Below, in pieces: positions 1-6,315 of a stretch of 9,193 nucleotides of DNA. Below the pieces are notes generated by a model that was not told the origin of the DNA, searched no databases, and was given only the letters and a program-made list of their open reading frames with translations. Both the position numbers and the translations under genes were made by a program. Position 1 is the first letter of the stretch. Each line of letters opens with the position of its first letter. The DNA is from Chloroflexota bacterium (GTDB taxonomy: Bacteria > Chloroflexota > UBA6077 > CF-72). The stretch lies in assembly GCA_019242065.1 (NCBI GenBank), contig JAFAWJ010000152.1, forward strand, positions 1 to 9,193. The letters run 5' to 3'.

Positions 1-232
1 GAGTACGCTGGCGCCCGACTTCACATTGGCACCCGCGTGCGGAGACTCGAGCACGCCGATATATAGGTGTCGGGTCCAACTGCGCCGGAGCCCGCCGCCC
101 AGACGCCGGTCATCGCCGGCGCCGCAGACTGCACAGAACTCGGCACCACCCAACGCTTCGGAACATCAAAGAAGCAACGCTCCGAGCGTTACATAAGTCG
201 TTACGAACTGCACGCAGCTTCGACTTTAAATT

Positions 233-273
233 CCAGCCGCCTCCGTTCCAAACGAACTCCCGGCTGGAGGCGG
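233..273 (+). promoter_or_regulatory. Possible nested stem-loop in the dehydrogenase 5' leader
   Basis: CCAGCCG (233-239) is complementary to CGGCTGG (261-267), and inside it GTTC (245-248) pairs with GAAC (254-257) around the loop CAAAC. The same arms offer an alternative 8-bp pairing, CCGCCTCC (237-244) with GGAGGCGG (266-273). The element lies 85-125 bases before the TTG start of the dehydrogenase. The CCTCC in its left arm is also complementary to the GGAGG core of the Shine-Dalgarno at 343-347, so a translational switch can be imagined, though that pairing is only five bases. No named riboswitch or T-box signature was recognised. It could also be a chance GC-rich hairpin. Confidence 0.3.
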
Positions 274-340
274 TCCCCAGCACGATTGAACGAGGTCGCC
301 CGCGCCCAGTCAAGAACGGATTTGAGCGCGGACGGTATAC

Positions 341-347
341 AAGGAGG
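341..347 (+). promoter_or_regulatory. Strong Shine-Dalgarno site that sets the dehydrogenase start
   Basis: AAGGAGG is a near-perfect anti-16S match. It lies 10 bases before TTG 358 and only one base before the in-frame GTG at 349. The spacing therefore favours the TTG codon as the start. The protein then begins with a normal Rossmann-type strand, MVNVLLASP. Confidence 0.7.
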
Positions 348-357
348 AGTGTCTGAA

Positions 358-1371
358 TTGGTCAACGTCCTGCTCGCCTCCCCGCTCGCTGCCGACCTGG
401 TCGAGTGTATTGCCGCCGTCGATCCGCGCGTGCAGTTGAGCTACCGTCCCGATCTGCTCGGCCAACCGCGCTATCCGGGTGACCACTATCCTCCCATTCA
501 ACGCACGGCTGCCCAGTCCGCTGAGTGGGCACACCTGCTGGCGGAGGCCGAAGTCATGCTGGACGTCGACCAGCCCAGCGCGCCCGAGATCGTGCGGTTG
601 GCGCCGCGGCTCAGATGGATTCAATCCTCCAGTTCGGGCGTCGGCGAGTGGATCCGCCGCCTGAAGCTGGTCGAGACACAGGTGGTGGTGACCAACGCCG
701 CTGGCATGCACGCGCGGCCACTGGGCGAGTACGCGGTCTTCGCCATGCTGTATTTCGCCAGACGCTGGCCGCGCATGGTCGCCGAGCAGCGCGCTCATCA
801 CTGGGAGCGCTGCGCAATTGACACACTCGAGCACAAGACAGTTGGCATCATCGGTCTGGGACAGGTCGGTCAGATGGTGGCCAGACTCGCCCGACCATTC
901 GGCATGCGCACCGTCGGCATTCGCCGCTCCGGCGTCGCCGTCGACGGCGTGGACCAGGTCTATCCTGCAACAGATCTGACACACGTCCTGAACCAGAGCG
1001 ACTACCTGGTCCTCAGCGTTCCGGCCACGGCGGAAACTACGGGAATGATCGGAGCGCGCGAACTGGCACTCCTCAAACCCGGTGCGGTTCTGGTCAACAT
1101 CGCGCGTGGCAGCATCGTCGACGAGGCGGCTCTGATCGACGCCCTGCAACACGGGCAGCTCGGCGGCGCAGCGCTCGACGTCGTCAGCCGAGAACCGCTA
1201 CCCGCCGACAGCCCACTCTGGGATATGCCCAACGTGCTGATCACGCCGCACAGCATGAGCACCGCGGTGTCCGAGAACCAGTGGCTCACCGACCTGTTCT
1301 GCGACAACCTGCGGCGCTATCTGCACGCTGAACCCCTGCGCAATGAGGTTGACAAGATGCGGGGCTACTGA
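358..1371 (+). CDS. D-isomer-specific 2-hydroxyacid dehydrogenase
   Basis: NAD(P)-dependent, likely cytosolic enzyme that interconverts a 2-oxo acid and a D-2-hydroxy acid. From the TTG start it has 337 residues, the usual family length. The N-terminal part carries the family phrase LRWIQSSSSGV and then NAAGMHARPLGEY, the hinge into the nucleotide-binding domain. The dinucleotide-binding loop GLGQVG is at residues 166-171. The catalytic set is present: Arg250 in NIARGS, Glu279 in SREPLP and His298 in ITPHS. The substrate cannot be named: glyoxylate/hydroxypyruvate reductase-like and phosphoglycerate dehydrogenase-like members share these motifs, and no ACT domain follows. It stands alone on this strand, with its own leader and Shine-Dalgarno. 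It ends 14 bases from the stop codon of the convergent hydrolase, with no clear terminator between them. A longer reading from GTG 67 is open but adds about 97 residues unlike the family. Confidence 0.9.
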   Translation: MVNVLLASPLAADLVECIAAVDPRVQLSYRPDLLGQPRYPGDHYPPIQRTAAQSAEWAHLLAEAEVMLDVDQPSAPEIVRLAPRLRWIQSSSSGVGEWIRRLKLVETQVVVTNAAGMHARPLGEYAVFAMLYFARRWPRMVAEQRAHHWERCAIDTLEHKTVGIIGLGQVGQMVARLARPFGMRTVGIRRSGVAVDGVDQVYPATDLTHVLNQSDYLVLSVPATAETTGMIGARELALLKPGAVLVNIARGSIVDEAALIDALQHGQLGGAALDVVSREPLPADSPLWDMPNVLITPHSMSTAVSENQWLTDLFCDNLRRYLHAEPLRNEVDKMRGY

Positions 1372-1385
1372 CCGTTCGATGCGAC

Positions 1386-2156
1386 TCAGGCGGTGAGCGC
1401 TGGCTCGCGTGCCTCCGCCCGCAGGGTGCGCTCGTAGAAAGCAAAGACCTTCTGCCAGCCATCGACAGCTTGCTCGGGTCGGTAATTGGCGCGGTCCGTC
1501 GCGAAGAAGCCATGGCCTGCGCCGTCGTAGCGGTGGAACTCGTAGTCTTTGCCGAGCTCGCGCAGCACCGCTTCGGTGCGATTGACCTGCTCCGGATCCG
1601 GACTGCTGTCGTCGTTGCCGAAAATGCCCAGGAGCGGACAGCGCATCTCTGGCGTCATGTCGATAACGGCCACCGGCTGGCGCTCGTTGAGCTCCTCGGG
1701 TTTGGCGATCACCCGGCCGCCCCAGCAGTCCACCGCCGCGTCGATGTCCAGCTTGCAGGCCATCATGTACGCCTGGCGGCCGCCCGAACAGAAGCCGATA
1801 ACGCCGACCTTGCCATTGCTCAGCGGCTGATCGCGCAGCAGCCCGACGGCTGCGCCCACGTCACCCACCACCTGTGCGTCGGGCATGCCGCCGGCCGCTC
1901 GGCCCGCGACGGCCAGCTCGTCCCAGGTGCCTGGACCAAGACGCGAAAACAGGTGCGGCGCGAGCGCGGCATAGCCATGCTGCGCCAGCTTGCGGGCAAC
2001 TTCCCTGGTCCACTCGTCCCAGCCCGGCATGTGATGAATGACCACCACGCCCGGCGCGCTCGACACGCCAAGGGGTCGCGCCAGGTACGCCTCGATCGGG
2101 TCGCCATTGTGCCCGCGCATCGTGATCGTCTCGCCGATCAGACCCTCGTAGCCCAT
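1386..2156 (-). CDS. Dienelactone hydrolase family protein (alpha/beta hydrolase)
   Basis: Predicted soluble alpha/beta hydrolase of 256 residues. The type enzyme opens dienelactone to maleylacetate in chlorocatechol degradation, but many relatives cleave other esters or lactones, so the substrate is open. The nucleophile elbow is GFCSGG with Cys123, as in true dienelactone hydrolases, rather than the Ser of common esterases. Asp183 in GNDDSSP and His215 in GAGHGFF complete the triad. HHMPGWDEWTREVARKLA (41-58) is the typical oxyanion and first-helix region of the family. I chose ATG 2156 because AAGGAG precedes it by 8 bases. A GTG at 2198 overlapping the upstream stop would add 14 residues unlike the family. 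It is the last gene of the leftward unit, 38 bases after the D-aminoacylase stop. Confidence 0.9.
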   Translation of the reverse strand: MGYEGLIGETITMRGHNGDPIEAYLARPLGVSSAPGVVVIHHMPGWDEWTREVARKLAQHGYAALAPHLFSRLGPGTWDELAVAGRAAGGMPDAQVVGDVGAAVGLLRDQPLSNGKVGVIGFCSGGRQAYMMACKLDIDAAVDCWGGRVIAKPEELNERQPVAVIDMTPEMRCPLLGIFGNDDSSPDPEQVNRTEAVLRELGKDYEFHRYDGAGHGFFATDRANYRPEQAVDGWQKVFAFYERTLRAEAREPALTA

Positions 2157-2164
2157 AGGTAGTT

Positions 2165-2170
2165 CTCCTT
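2165..2170 (-). promoter_or_regulatory. Shine-Dalgarno site for the dienelactone hydrolase gene
   Basis: Read on the minus strand this is AAGGAG, 8 bases before ATG 2156. It decides between that ATG and the alternative GTG at 2198, which overlaps the stop codon of the preceding gene. Confidence 0.75.
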
Positions 2171-2194
2171 GCCGGCAACGGTACCAGTGCGATC

Positions 2195-3805
2195 TCACCC
2201 TCTGCGCAGGACCCTGCCGCGGTCCAGCCGCGCGGGCGTGCCGGACTCGACGGCAAATTCGCCAGCCAGCAGCACGTGCTCGATGCCGCGGGCAGGCAGC
2301 GTTGGTTGCTCGTAGGTCGCTGCATCGGCAACCGCGTGCGGGTCCAACAGCACCACGTCGGCCACCGCCCCTGGCGCCAGCTGGCCACGATCGCGCAGAC
2401 CCAGGATCGCGGCCGGCAATCCCGTCATCCGGTACACGGCAGTCTCCAGCGGAAACAGGTGGGCGTCTCGCACGCCCCAGCCCAGCACCCGGGCAAAGGT
2501 GCCGTACGCACGCGGATGGACCCGCGCCGCCGGCCCCGTCACGCCCAGCTGATCCGACCCAACCGCCGACCAGCGCCAGCTGAGTGCCGTGCGCATGTCC
2601 ACCTCGTCCATGTGGAAGACGACCATGGTCGTTGCACCGCGATCGTCGATCAGTAGATCCAGCGTGTAGTCCAGCGGATCACTGCCGCTCGCGGACGCCA
2701 GCTCGGCGACACGACGGCCCTCTGCGTCGCGGCGGGCAGGATTCTGCACGCTGGTAATCAGAATGTTGTGCCACCCGCCCGCTGCTGCCACGTGATTCGC
2801 CCAGCTCCCGTCATCCAGCTCGATGGCGTGCCGAATCCGCTGACGCTGCTCCTGAATCCGCAATCGATCGACCATGGGCCCCAACCCGCCAGCTTTGACC
2901 CACGCTGGAACCACCTGGTGCAGATAGGTACTGCCCGCGACGTATGGGTAGACGTCGGCGTGGACCCGCGCACCGCGTTGTCGCGCCTCCTCCAGGCGTG
3001 AAATGGCGCCCCCAATGCGCCCGGCATTGCGCCGCGCGGTGATCTTCAGGTGCGAGATCTGGGTCCGGATGCCCAGTTGCGAGCCAATGCTCAACGCCTC
3101 GTCGATCGCACCCACCAGCCCGTCCGCTTCGTCCCGAAGATGCGAGACGTACAGACCGTCGACGCGCGCCAGCTCCTGTCCGAGATCGAGCAGCTCGTCC
3201 CGCGTGGCGTAGGCGCCCGGCGCGTACACCAGGCCGGTACTCATCCCCCACGCCCCATGGTTGAGGGCATCCGCCAGTGCTCCACGCATGACGGCGAGCT
3301 CGGACGGCGTCGGCGGCCGGTCCTCCATGCCCATGGCGAGAATACGCAGCGCGTGATGGCCGACCAGCGGGGCGACGTTCACCGCCGGAGCGGCGGACTC
3401 GAGCTGGTTCAGGTAGTCGTCGTAGGTGTGCCAGTTCCACTCCAGGTACGGACCGAAGCCGCCGGCCAGCTCGCGCAGCTGCGCGGCGCGCGCCGGGTCG
3501 GCGGCGACGGGCGCAACCGAGAATCCACACAGTCCCACCACCTCGGTGGTCACGCCCTGCGTTATGGAGTTGGTCGCTCGCGGGTACGTCGGCAGTGTGT
3601 GGTCGGCGTGCGAATGCAGGTCGATAAACCCCGGCGCGACGACCAGTCCACCCGCGTCGAGCGTCTCACTGTGCGCCGCCGCGTCGCGCGCGGCGTCCGC
3701 GCCGACTGCCACGACGCGGTCGCCGCGAATCGCGACATCCGCCTGCACGCCCGGGCTGCCGGAGCCGTCGACGAGCGTGCCGCCACGGATCAGCAGGTCC
3801 GCCAT
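2195..3805 (-). CDS. N-acyl-D-amino-acid deacylase (D-aminoacylase family amidohydrolase)
   Basis: Zinc-dependent amidohydrolase of 536 residues, the normal family length. It is predicted to release D-amino acids from N-acyl-D-amino acids, although related members act on other cyclic or acylated amides. The N-terminal beta-sandwich strand LLIRGGTLVDGSG leads into the barrel motif PGFIDLHSHADH with His64 and His66. The other expected metal and catalytic residues of D-aminoacylases are visible: Cys93 in GLCGFS, His222 in SHLRDEAD, His252 in ISHLKI and Asp418 in VGSDQ. The family signature HPRAYGTFARVLG (430-442) and the C-terminal closing segment GAVADVVLLDP follow. No signal peptide is seen, so a cytosolic location is likely. 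Its ATG shares one base with the regulator's TGA stop (TGATG), so translation is probably coupled. Only a weak AGGTAG site precedes the start. The fold is certain; the exact substrate is inferred. Confidence 0.92.
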   Translation of the reverse strand: MADLLIRGGTLVDGSGSPGVQADVAIRGDRVVAVGADAARDAAAHSETLDAGGLVVAPGFIDLHSHADHTLPTYPRATNSITQGVTTEVVGLCGFSVAPVAADPARAAQLRELAGGFGPYLEWNWHTYDDYLNQLESAAPAVNVAPLVGHHALRILAMGMEDRPPTPSELAVMRGALADALNHGAWGMSTGLVYAPGAYATRDELLDLGQELARVDGLYVSHLRDEADGLVGAIDEALSIGSQLGIRTQISHLKITARRNAGRIGGAISRLEEARQRGARVHADVYPYVAGSTYLHQVVPAWVKAGGLGPMVDRLRIQEQRQRIRHAIELDDGSWANHVAAAGGWHNILITSVQNPARRDAEGRRVAELASASGSDPLDYTLDLLIDDRGATTMVVFHMDEVDMRTALSWRWSAVGSDQLGVTGPAARVHPRAYGTFARVLGWGVRDAHLFPLETAVYRMTGLPAAILGLRDRGQLAPGAVADVVLLDPHAVADAATYEQPTLPARGIEHVLLAGEFAVESGTPARLDRGRVLRRG

Positions 3806-6276
3806 CAGCGCACATCTACCTGCCGCTGGGTAATCCAGGTCGCGACCTGGGCGCGCGATCGAAACCCGAGCTTGTCGAAGATATGCTCCACGTGATTGGT
3901 CACCGTGCGCTCGGCGATGACCAGCGTCTCCGCGATCTGCCGGTTGCTCAAGCCGCGCGCAATCAGCATGGCTACCTCCCGTTCACGTGCAGTCAACTGT
4001 GCCAGGTCGTCGGTGCGTGGCGCGACTTCTGGGTCCGTCGACACGCTTGCATCCTCGATCACCGCATCCAGGTTCGTCGCCGCACCGTTGGCCCAGGCTT
4101 CGGCGTACGCGGCGGCGCCCAGCGCCGCCTGACTCTGGGCGACAACCTGCTCATGGTCCTTCCGATCGACCGGATGCACCGGCGCGCCGATCGCCTCGCG
4201 CAGCCGAGCCGCCGCTCCGAGCAACCGCGCGGCGCGCTCGGGCTGGCGGTCACCACCGGCCACCACCGCCAGACCTTCGAGGCACTCGGCCATACCCCAG
4301 GCACTGTCCCACTCGCGCGACAGCCGCAGCCCTTCCCTAAAAGAGTCCGCGGCGCGGCGCGACTCGCCCAGCACGCCCGCGACCTGACCTTGGTAGATCA
4401 AGGCAATCGCCAGTCGGCCCGAGGCACCTGTGCGACGGGCGACGCTCACCGCTTGCTCGCACAATTCGGCGGCGCGCGCCTGCTCGCCCAGCAAACACAC
4501 CGTGAAGCCGAGCGCGGCCAGCGGCAGGCTGACGCTGATCTCGTCGTCCACCAGGCGAAACGCCGCGACGGCCGCTTCGAGGAGATCGGCCGCTTGCACG
4601 AGCTCAGCGCGTGCGCGCGCGACGTGGCCGAGGAAATGCAGACACCAGCCGAGACCGCGCTGGTCGCCAAGGCGCTCGAAGGCGCGCATCGCCTGGCCGA
4701 CCAGGTGGGTGGCCGGCTGGTAATCGCTGCGGCCGTGCGCCAGACCGCCGGCCCACAGCACCGCCCAGGCCCAGGTGCGGATCTCGCTCTGCTCTGACGG
4801 AGCCGATGGTGCCGCGGCGCGTGCCAGCAGCCGCGTTAGCCAGCTATAGCCTTCACTCCGGTCTCCACGCGTGTACCAGTAGTGACCCAGGTGGCCGGCC
4901 AGTCGGAGGCCGACGTGCGGGTCGCCGCTCTCAGACAGACTCCAGCCAAGCGCCGCGCGCAGGTTGCCGGCCTCGCGATCGAGGCGGATGAGCCAGTCCA
5001 GGCCATTGGGGCCCCACAGTACGTGGGTTTCGACCGTCGCGGCGAGCGCCAGGTAGCAGGCGGCGTGGCGTTGCTGGATCCGTACGGCGTGTGTGCCCTC
5101 GCGCAGCCGCTCGGCCGCATAGGCGCGCACCGTGTCCAGCAGGCGATAGCGCAGGTGGCCAAGCGGCCCTGGCTCAGTCTGGACGAGCGAGCGGTCCACC
5201 AGCCGCGCCAGCCGCTCGAGCACGTCGTCGCCCGCCGCTGTCGGCTCGGCCGCGACATGCTTCCTAGCGTCCAGCGCCTGGTCCGCCCCGACGCGCTCGG
5301 CGCCTTCGAGCGTCGACTCCGCGGCGACAGGTTCGGCAGCCTCGCGCGTCGACTCCGCGGCGACAGGTTCGGCAGCCTCGCGCGTCGAGTGCGCGGGGAC
5401 AGGTTCGGCAGCCGCCAGCGTCGAGTCCGCGGCGACGCGCTCGGCGGCTTCCAGCGTCCAGCCGCCCGCGAAGACCGATAAACAGTCGAGCAGCCGCCGC
5501 TCCGCCTCAGGCAGCAGCTCGTAACTCCAGTCGAGCATCGCGCGCAGCGTCTGCTGGCGCGCCGGCACGCCGTGGCCGCCACCCACCAGCAGTCGAAACC
5601 GATCGTCCAGACGACTGGCAATCTGTCCAACCGACAGGACGCCAGTCCGTGCCGCCGCCAGCTCGATCGCCAGCGGAATCCCGTCCACCTGCTGGCAAAC
5701 CCGCACCACCTCCGCCGTATCGAGCTCGCCAACGCGCAACCCAGAAGCCGCCAGCGCGCGATCGGCAAACAGCCGGACTCCATCGGCTTCGGGCAAGGCC
5801 GCCACCCGCCAGGTCCGTTCCCCTGGAATGTGCAGCGGCTCGCGACTGGTGGCCAGGATCGACACCTCAGGCGAGACGCGCAACACGGCGTCGGCCAGGT
5901 GCGCACACGCCTCGATCAGGTGCTCGCAATTGTCCAGCACCAGGAGCAGGTGGCGAGTGTGCAGAAAGTCCAGCAGCGCGCCCTGTACCGGGACGTCCGT
6001 TTCAGTGCGTACGCCGAGCGGCGCGGCGACGGCCAGGGCCACCAGGTCGGGCTCGGAAACAGATCCGAGATCGATCAGCCAGGCGCCGTCGCGGTACTGC
6101 TCGCGCCGCCGTCCCGCCAGCTCGATGGCCAGGCGAGTCTTGCCGATGCCACCGGTCCCGGTCAGCGTCAGCAGCCGCTCCGATTCCAGAACCTGGCGAA
6201 TGCGGTCGAGATCGTCCTCGCGCCCGACGAAGCGTGTCAGTTGCCGCGGCAGGTTGCCCCGCGTTGCGGTGTGCAT
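3805..6276 (-). CDS. NB-ARC ATPase / TPR / LuxR-type transcriptional regulator
   Basis: Predicted 823-residue ATP-dependent transcription factor of the large ATPase-LuxR type. Residues about 8-270 form the AAA/NB-ARC module: FVGRE at 16-20, Walker A GTGGIGKT at 40-47, Walker B LLLVLDNCEH at 110-119, an ATSREPL sensor at 142-148 and the GxPLA motif GIPLAIELAAAR at 199-210. A winged-helix stretch follows (SVFAGGWTLEAAE). It is interrupted by a repetitive insert at about 281-350 and resumes at DVLERLARLVDRSLV (351-365). Residues about 400-735 are helical, TPR-like. The C-terminal LuxR helix-turn-helix spans about 758-816 (LTAREREVAMLIARGLSNRQ onward). No separate ligand-sensing domain is seen; the TPR part may bind the inducer. 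It is the first gene of the leftward unit and starts 39 bases from the divergent monooxygenase gene, a natural place for it to act. No good Shine-Dalgarno precedes the ATG. Confidence 0.92.
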   Translation of the reverse strand: MHTATRGNLPRQLTRFVGREDDLDRIRQVLESERLLTLTGTGGIGKTRLAIELAGRRREQYRDGAWLIDLGSVSEPDLVALAVAAPLGVRTETDVPVQGALLDFLHTRHLLLVLDNCEHLIEACAHLADAVLRVSPEVSILATSREPLHIPGERTWRVAALPEADGVRLFADRALAASGLRVGELDTAEVVRVCQQVDGIPLAIELAAARTGVLSVGQIASRLDDRFRLLVGGGHGVPARQQTLRAMLDWSYELLPEAERRLLDCLSVFAGGWTLEAAERVAADSTLAAAEPVPAHSTREAAEPVAAESTREAAEPVAAESTLEGAERVGADQALDARKHVAAEPTAAGDDVLERLARLVDRSLVQTEPGPLGHLRYRLLDTVRAYAAERLREGTHAVRIQQRHAACYLALAATVETHVLWGPNGLDWLIRLDREAGNLRAALGWSLSESGDPHVGLRLAGHLGHYWYTRGDRSEGYSWLTRLLARAAAPSAPSEQSEIRTWAWAVLWAGGLAHGRSDYQPATHLVGQAMRAFERLGDQRGLGWCLHFLGHVARARAELVQAADLLEAAVAAFRLVDDEISVSLPLAALGFTVCLLGEQARAAELCEQAVSVARRTGASGRLAIALIYQGQVAGVLGESRRAADSFREGLRLSREWDSAWGMAECLEGLAVVAGGDRQPERAARLLGAAARLREAIGAPVHPVDRKDHEQVVAQSQAALGAAAYAEAWANGAATNLDAVIEDASVSTDPEVAPRTDDLAQLTAREREVAMLIARGLSNRQIAETLVIAERTVTNHVEHIFDKLGFRSRAQVATWITQRQVDVR
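5294..5437. repeat. 36-bp in-frame tandem repeat inside the regulator gene
   Basis: Four adjacent 36-bp units lie at 5294-5329, 5330-5365, 5366-5401 and 5402-5437, with more diverged copies on both sides (about 5258-5293 and 5438-5459). A 43-base stretch (5310-5352) recurs exactly 36 bases downstream (5346-5388), and the second and third units differ at three positions. Each unit is 12 codons, so the frame is kept. The protein reads as variants of EAAEPVAAEST, about residues 276-345. The unit resembles the native segment EAAERVAADSTL at the start of the insert, so the array probably grew by slippage or unequal exchange from that segment. There are no spacers, so it is not a CRISPR array. Confidence 0.9.
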
Positions 6277-6315
6277 GCAGGTGTGTTCAGGGTAGCCTGA
6301 GACAGGACGTATCGT
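6277..6315. promoter_or_regulatory. Divergent promoter/operator region with a palindrome
   Basis: Only 39 bases separate the starts of the leftward regulator and the rightward monooxygenase, so both promoters must sit here or reach into the coding ends. A perfect inverted repeat, TCAGG-4-CCTGA, occupies 6287-6300 and is a fair candidate operator. On the minus strand TACGAT (6316-6311) could be a -10 element for the regulator; no good -35 accompanies it. On the plus strand AGGA (6304-6307) is a modest Shine-Dalgarno 8 bases before the monooxygenase ATG. Autoregulation by the adjacent LuxR-type protein is inference. Confidence 0.45.

Larger units (their letters stand above)
1..357. other. Gene-poor leader region upstream of the dehydrogenase
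   Basis: No convincing gene fills this stretch. The plus-strand frame of the downstream dehydrogenase stays open from a TAG at 64-66, but the translation of 67-357 is rich in Arg, Ser and Thr and has no resemblance to the dehydrogenase fold, so I read it as untranslated. Positions 104-121 can form a GC hairpin (CGCCGG, 6-base loop, CCGGCG) without a following T-run. The hexamer CGTTAC occurs twice, at 187-192 and 199-204, 12 bases apart. A more AT-rich patch around 190-257 contains TTTAAA at 225-230 with TTACGA at 201-206, a poor sigma-70-like pair. At the left edge two short frames (plus, ending at the TAG at 64-66; minus, leaving the window at position 1) could be ends of neighbouring genes, but they are too short to decide. 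Confidence 0.6.

Noticed and set aside
67..357. Open N-terminal extension of the dehydrogenase from GTG 67
   Set aside because: The 97 added residues have no dehydrogenase-like pattern, while TTG 358 has AAGGAGG at ideal spacing and yields a normal-length enzyme starting with a Rossmann strand.
1..357. T-box, tRNA or known riboswitch in the leader
   Set aside because: No T-box consensus, no tRNA T-loop or acceptor pairing and no recognisable riboswitch core was found by eye.
310..1152. Long minus-strand open frame opposite the dehydrogenase
   Set aside because: It is the complement of a gene with an intact catalytic set. Its translation shows no recognisable domain, and such frames are expected in GC-rich DNA.
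1372..1385. Terminator between the convergent dehydrogenase and hydrolase genes
   Set aside because: The gap is 14 bases with no inverted repeat or T-run that I can see. The 11-base gap at 8296-8306 likewise shows none.
2157..2198. Longer dienelactone hydrolase start at GTG 2198 overlapping the upstream stop
   Set aside because: It adds a basic 14-residue leader unlike the family, whereas ATG 2156 has AAGGAG at 8 bases.
3050..3895. Long plus-strand open frame opposite the D-aminoacylase
   Set aside because: It overlaps a clear gene, its composition is Arg/Gln/His-rich, and it has no Shine-Dalgarno or domain.
5258..5473. CRISPR array
   Set aside because: The 36-base units are directly adjacent with no spacers, and they keep the reading frame of a protein gene.
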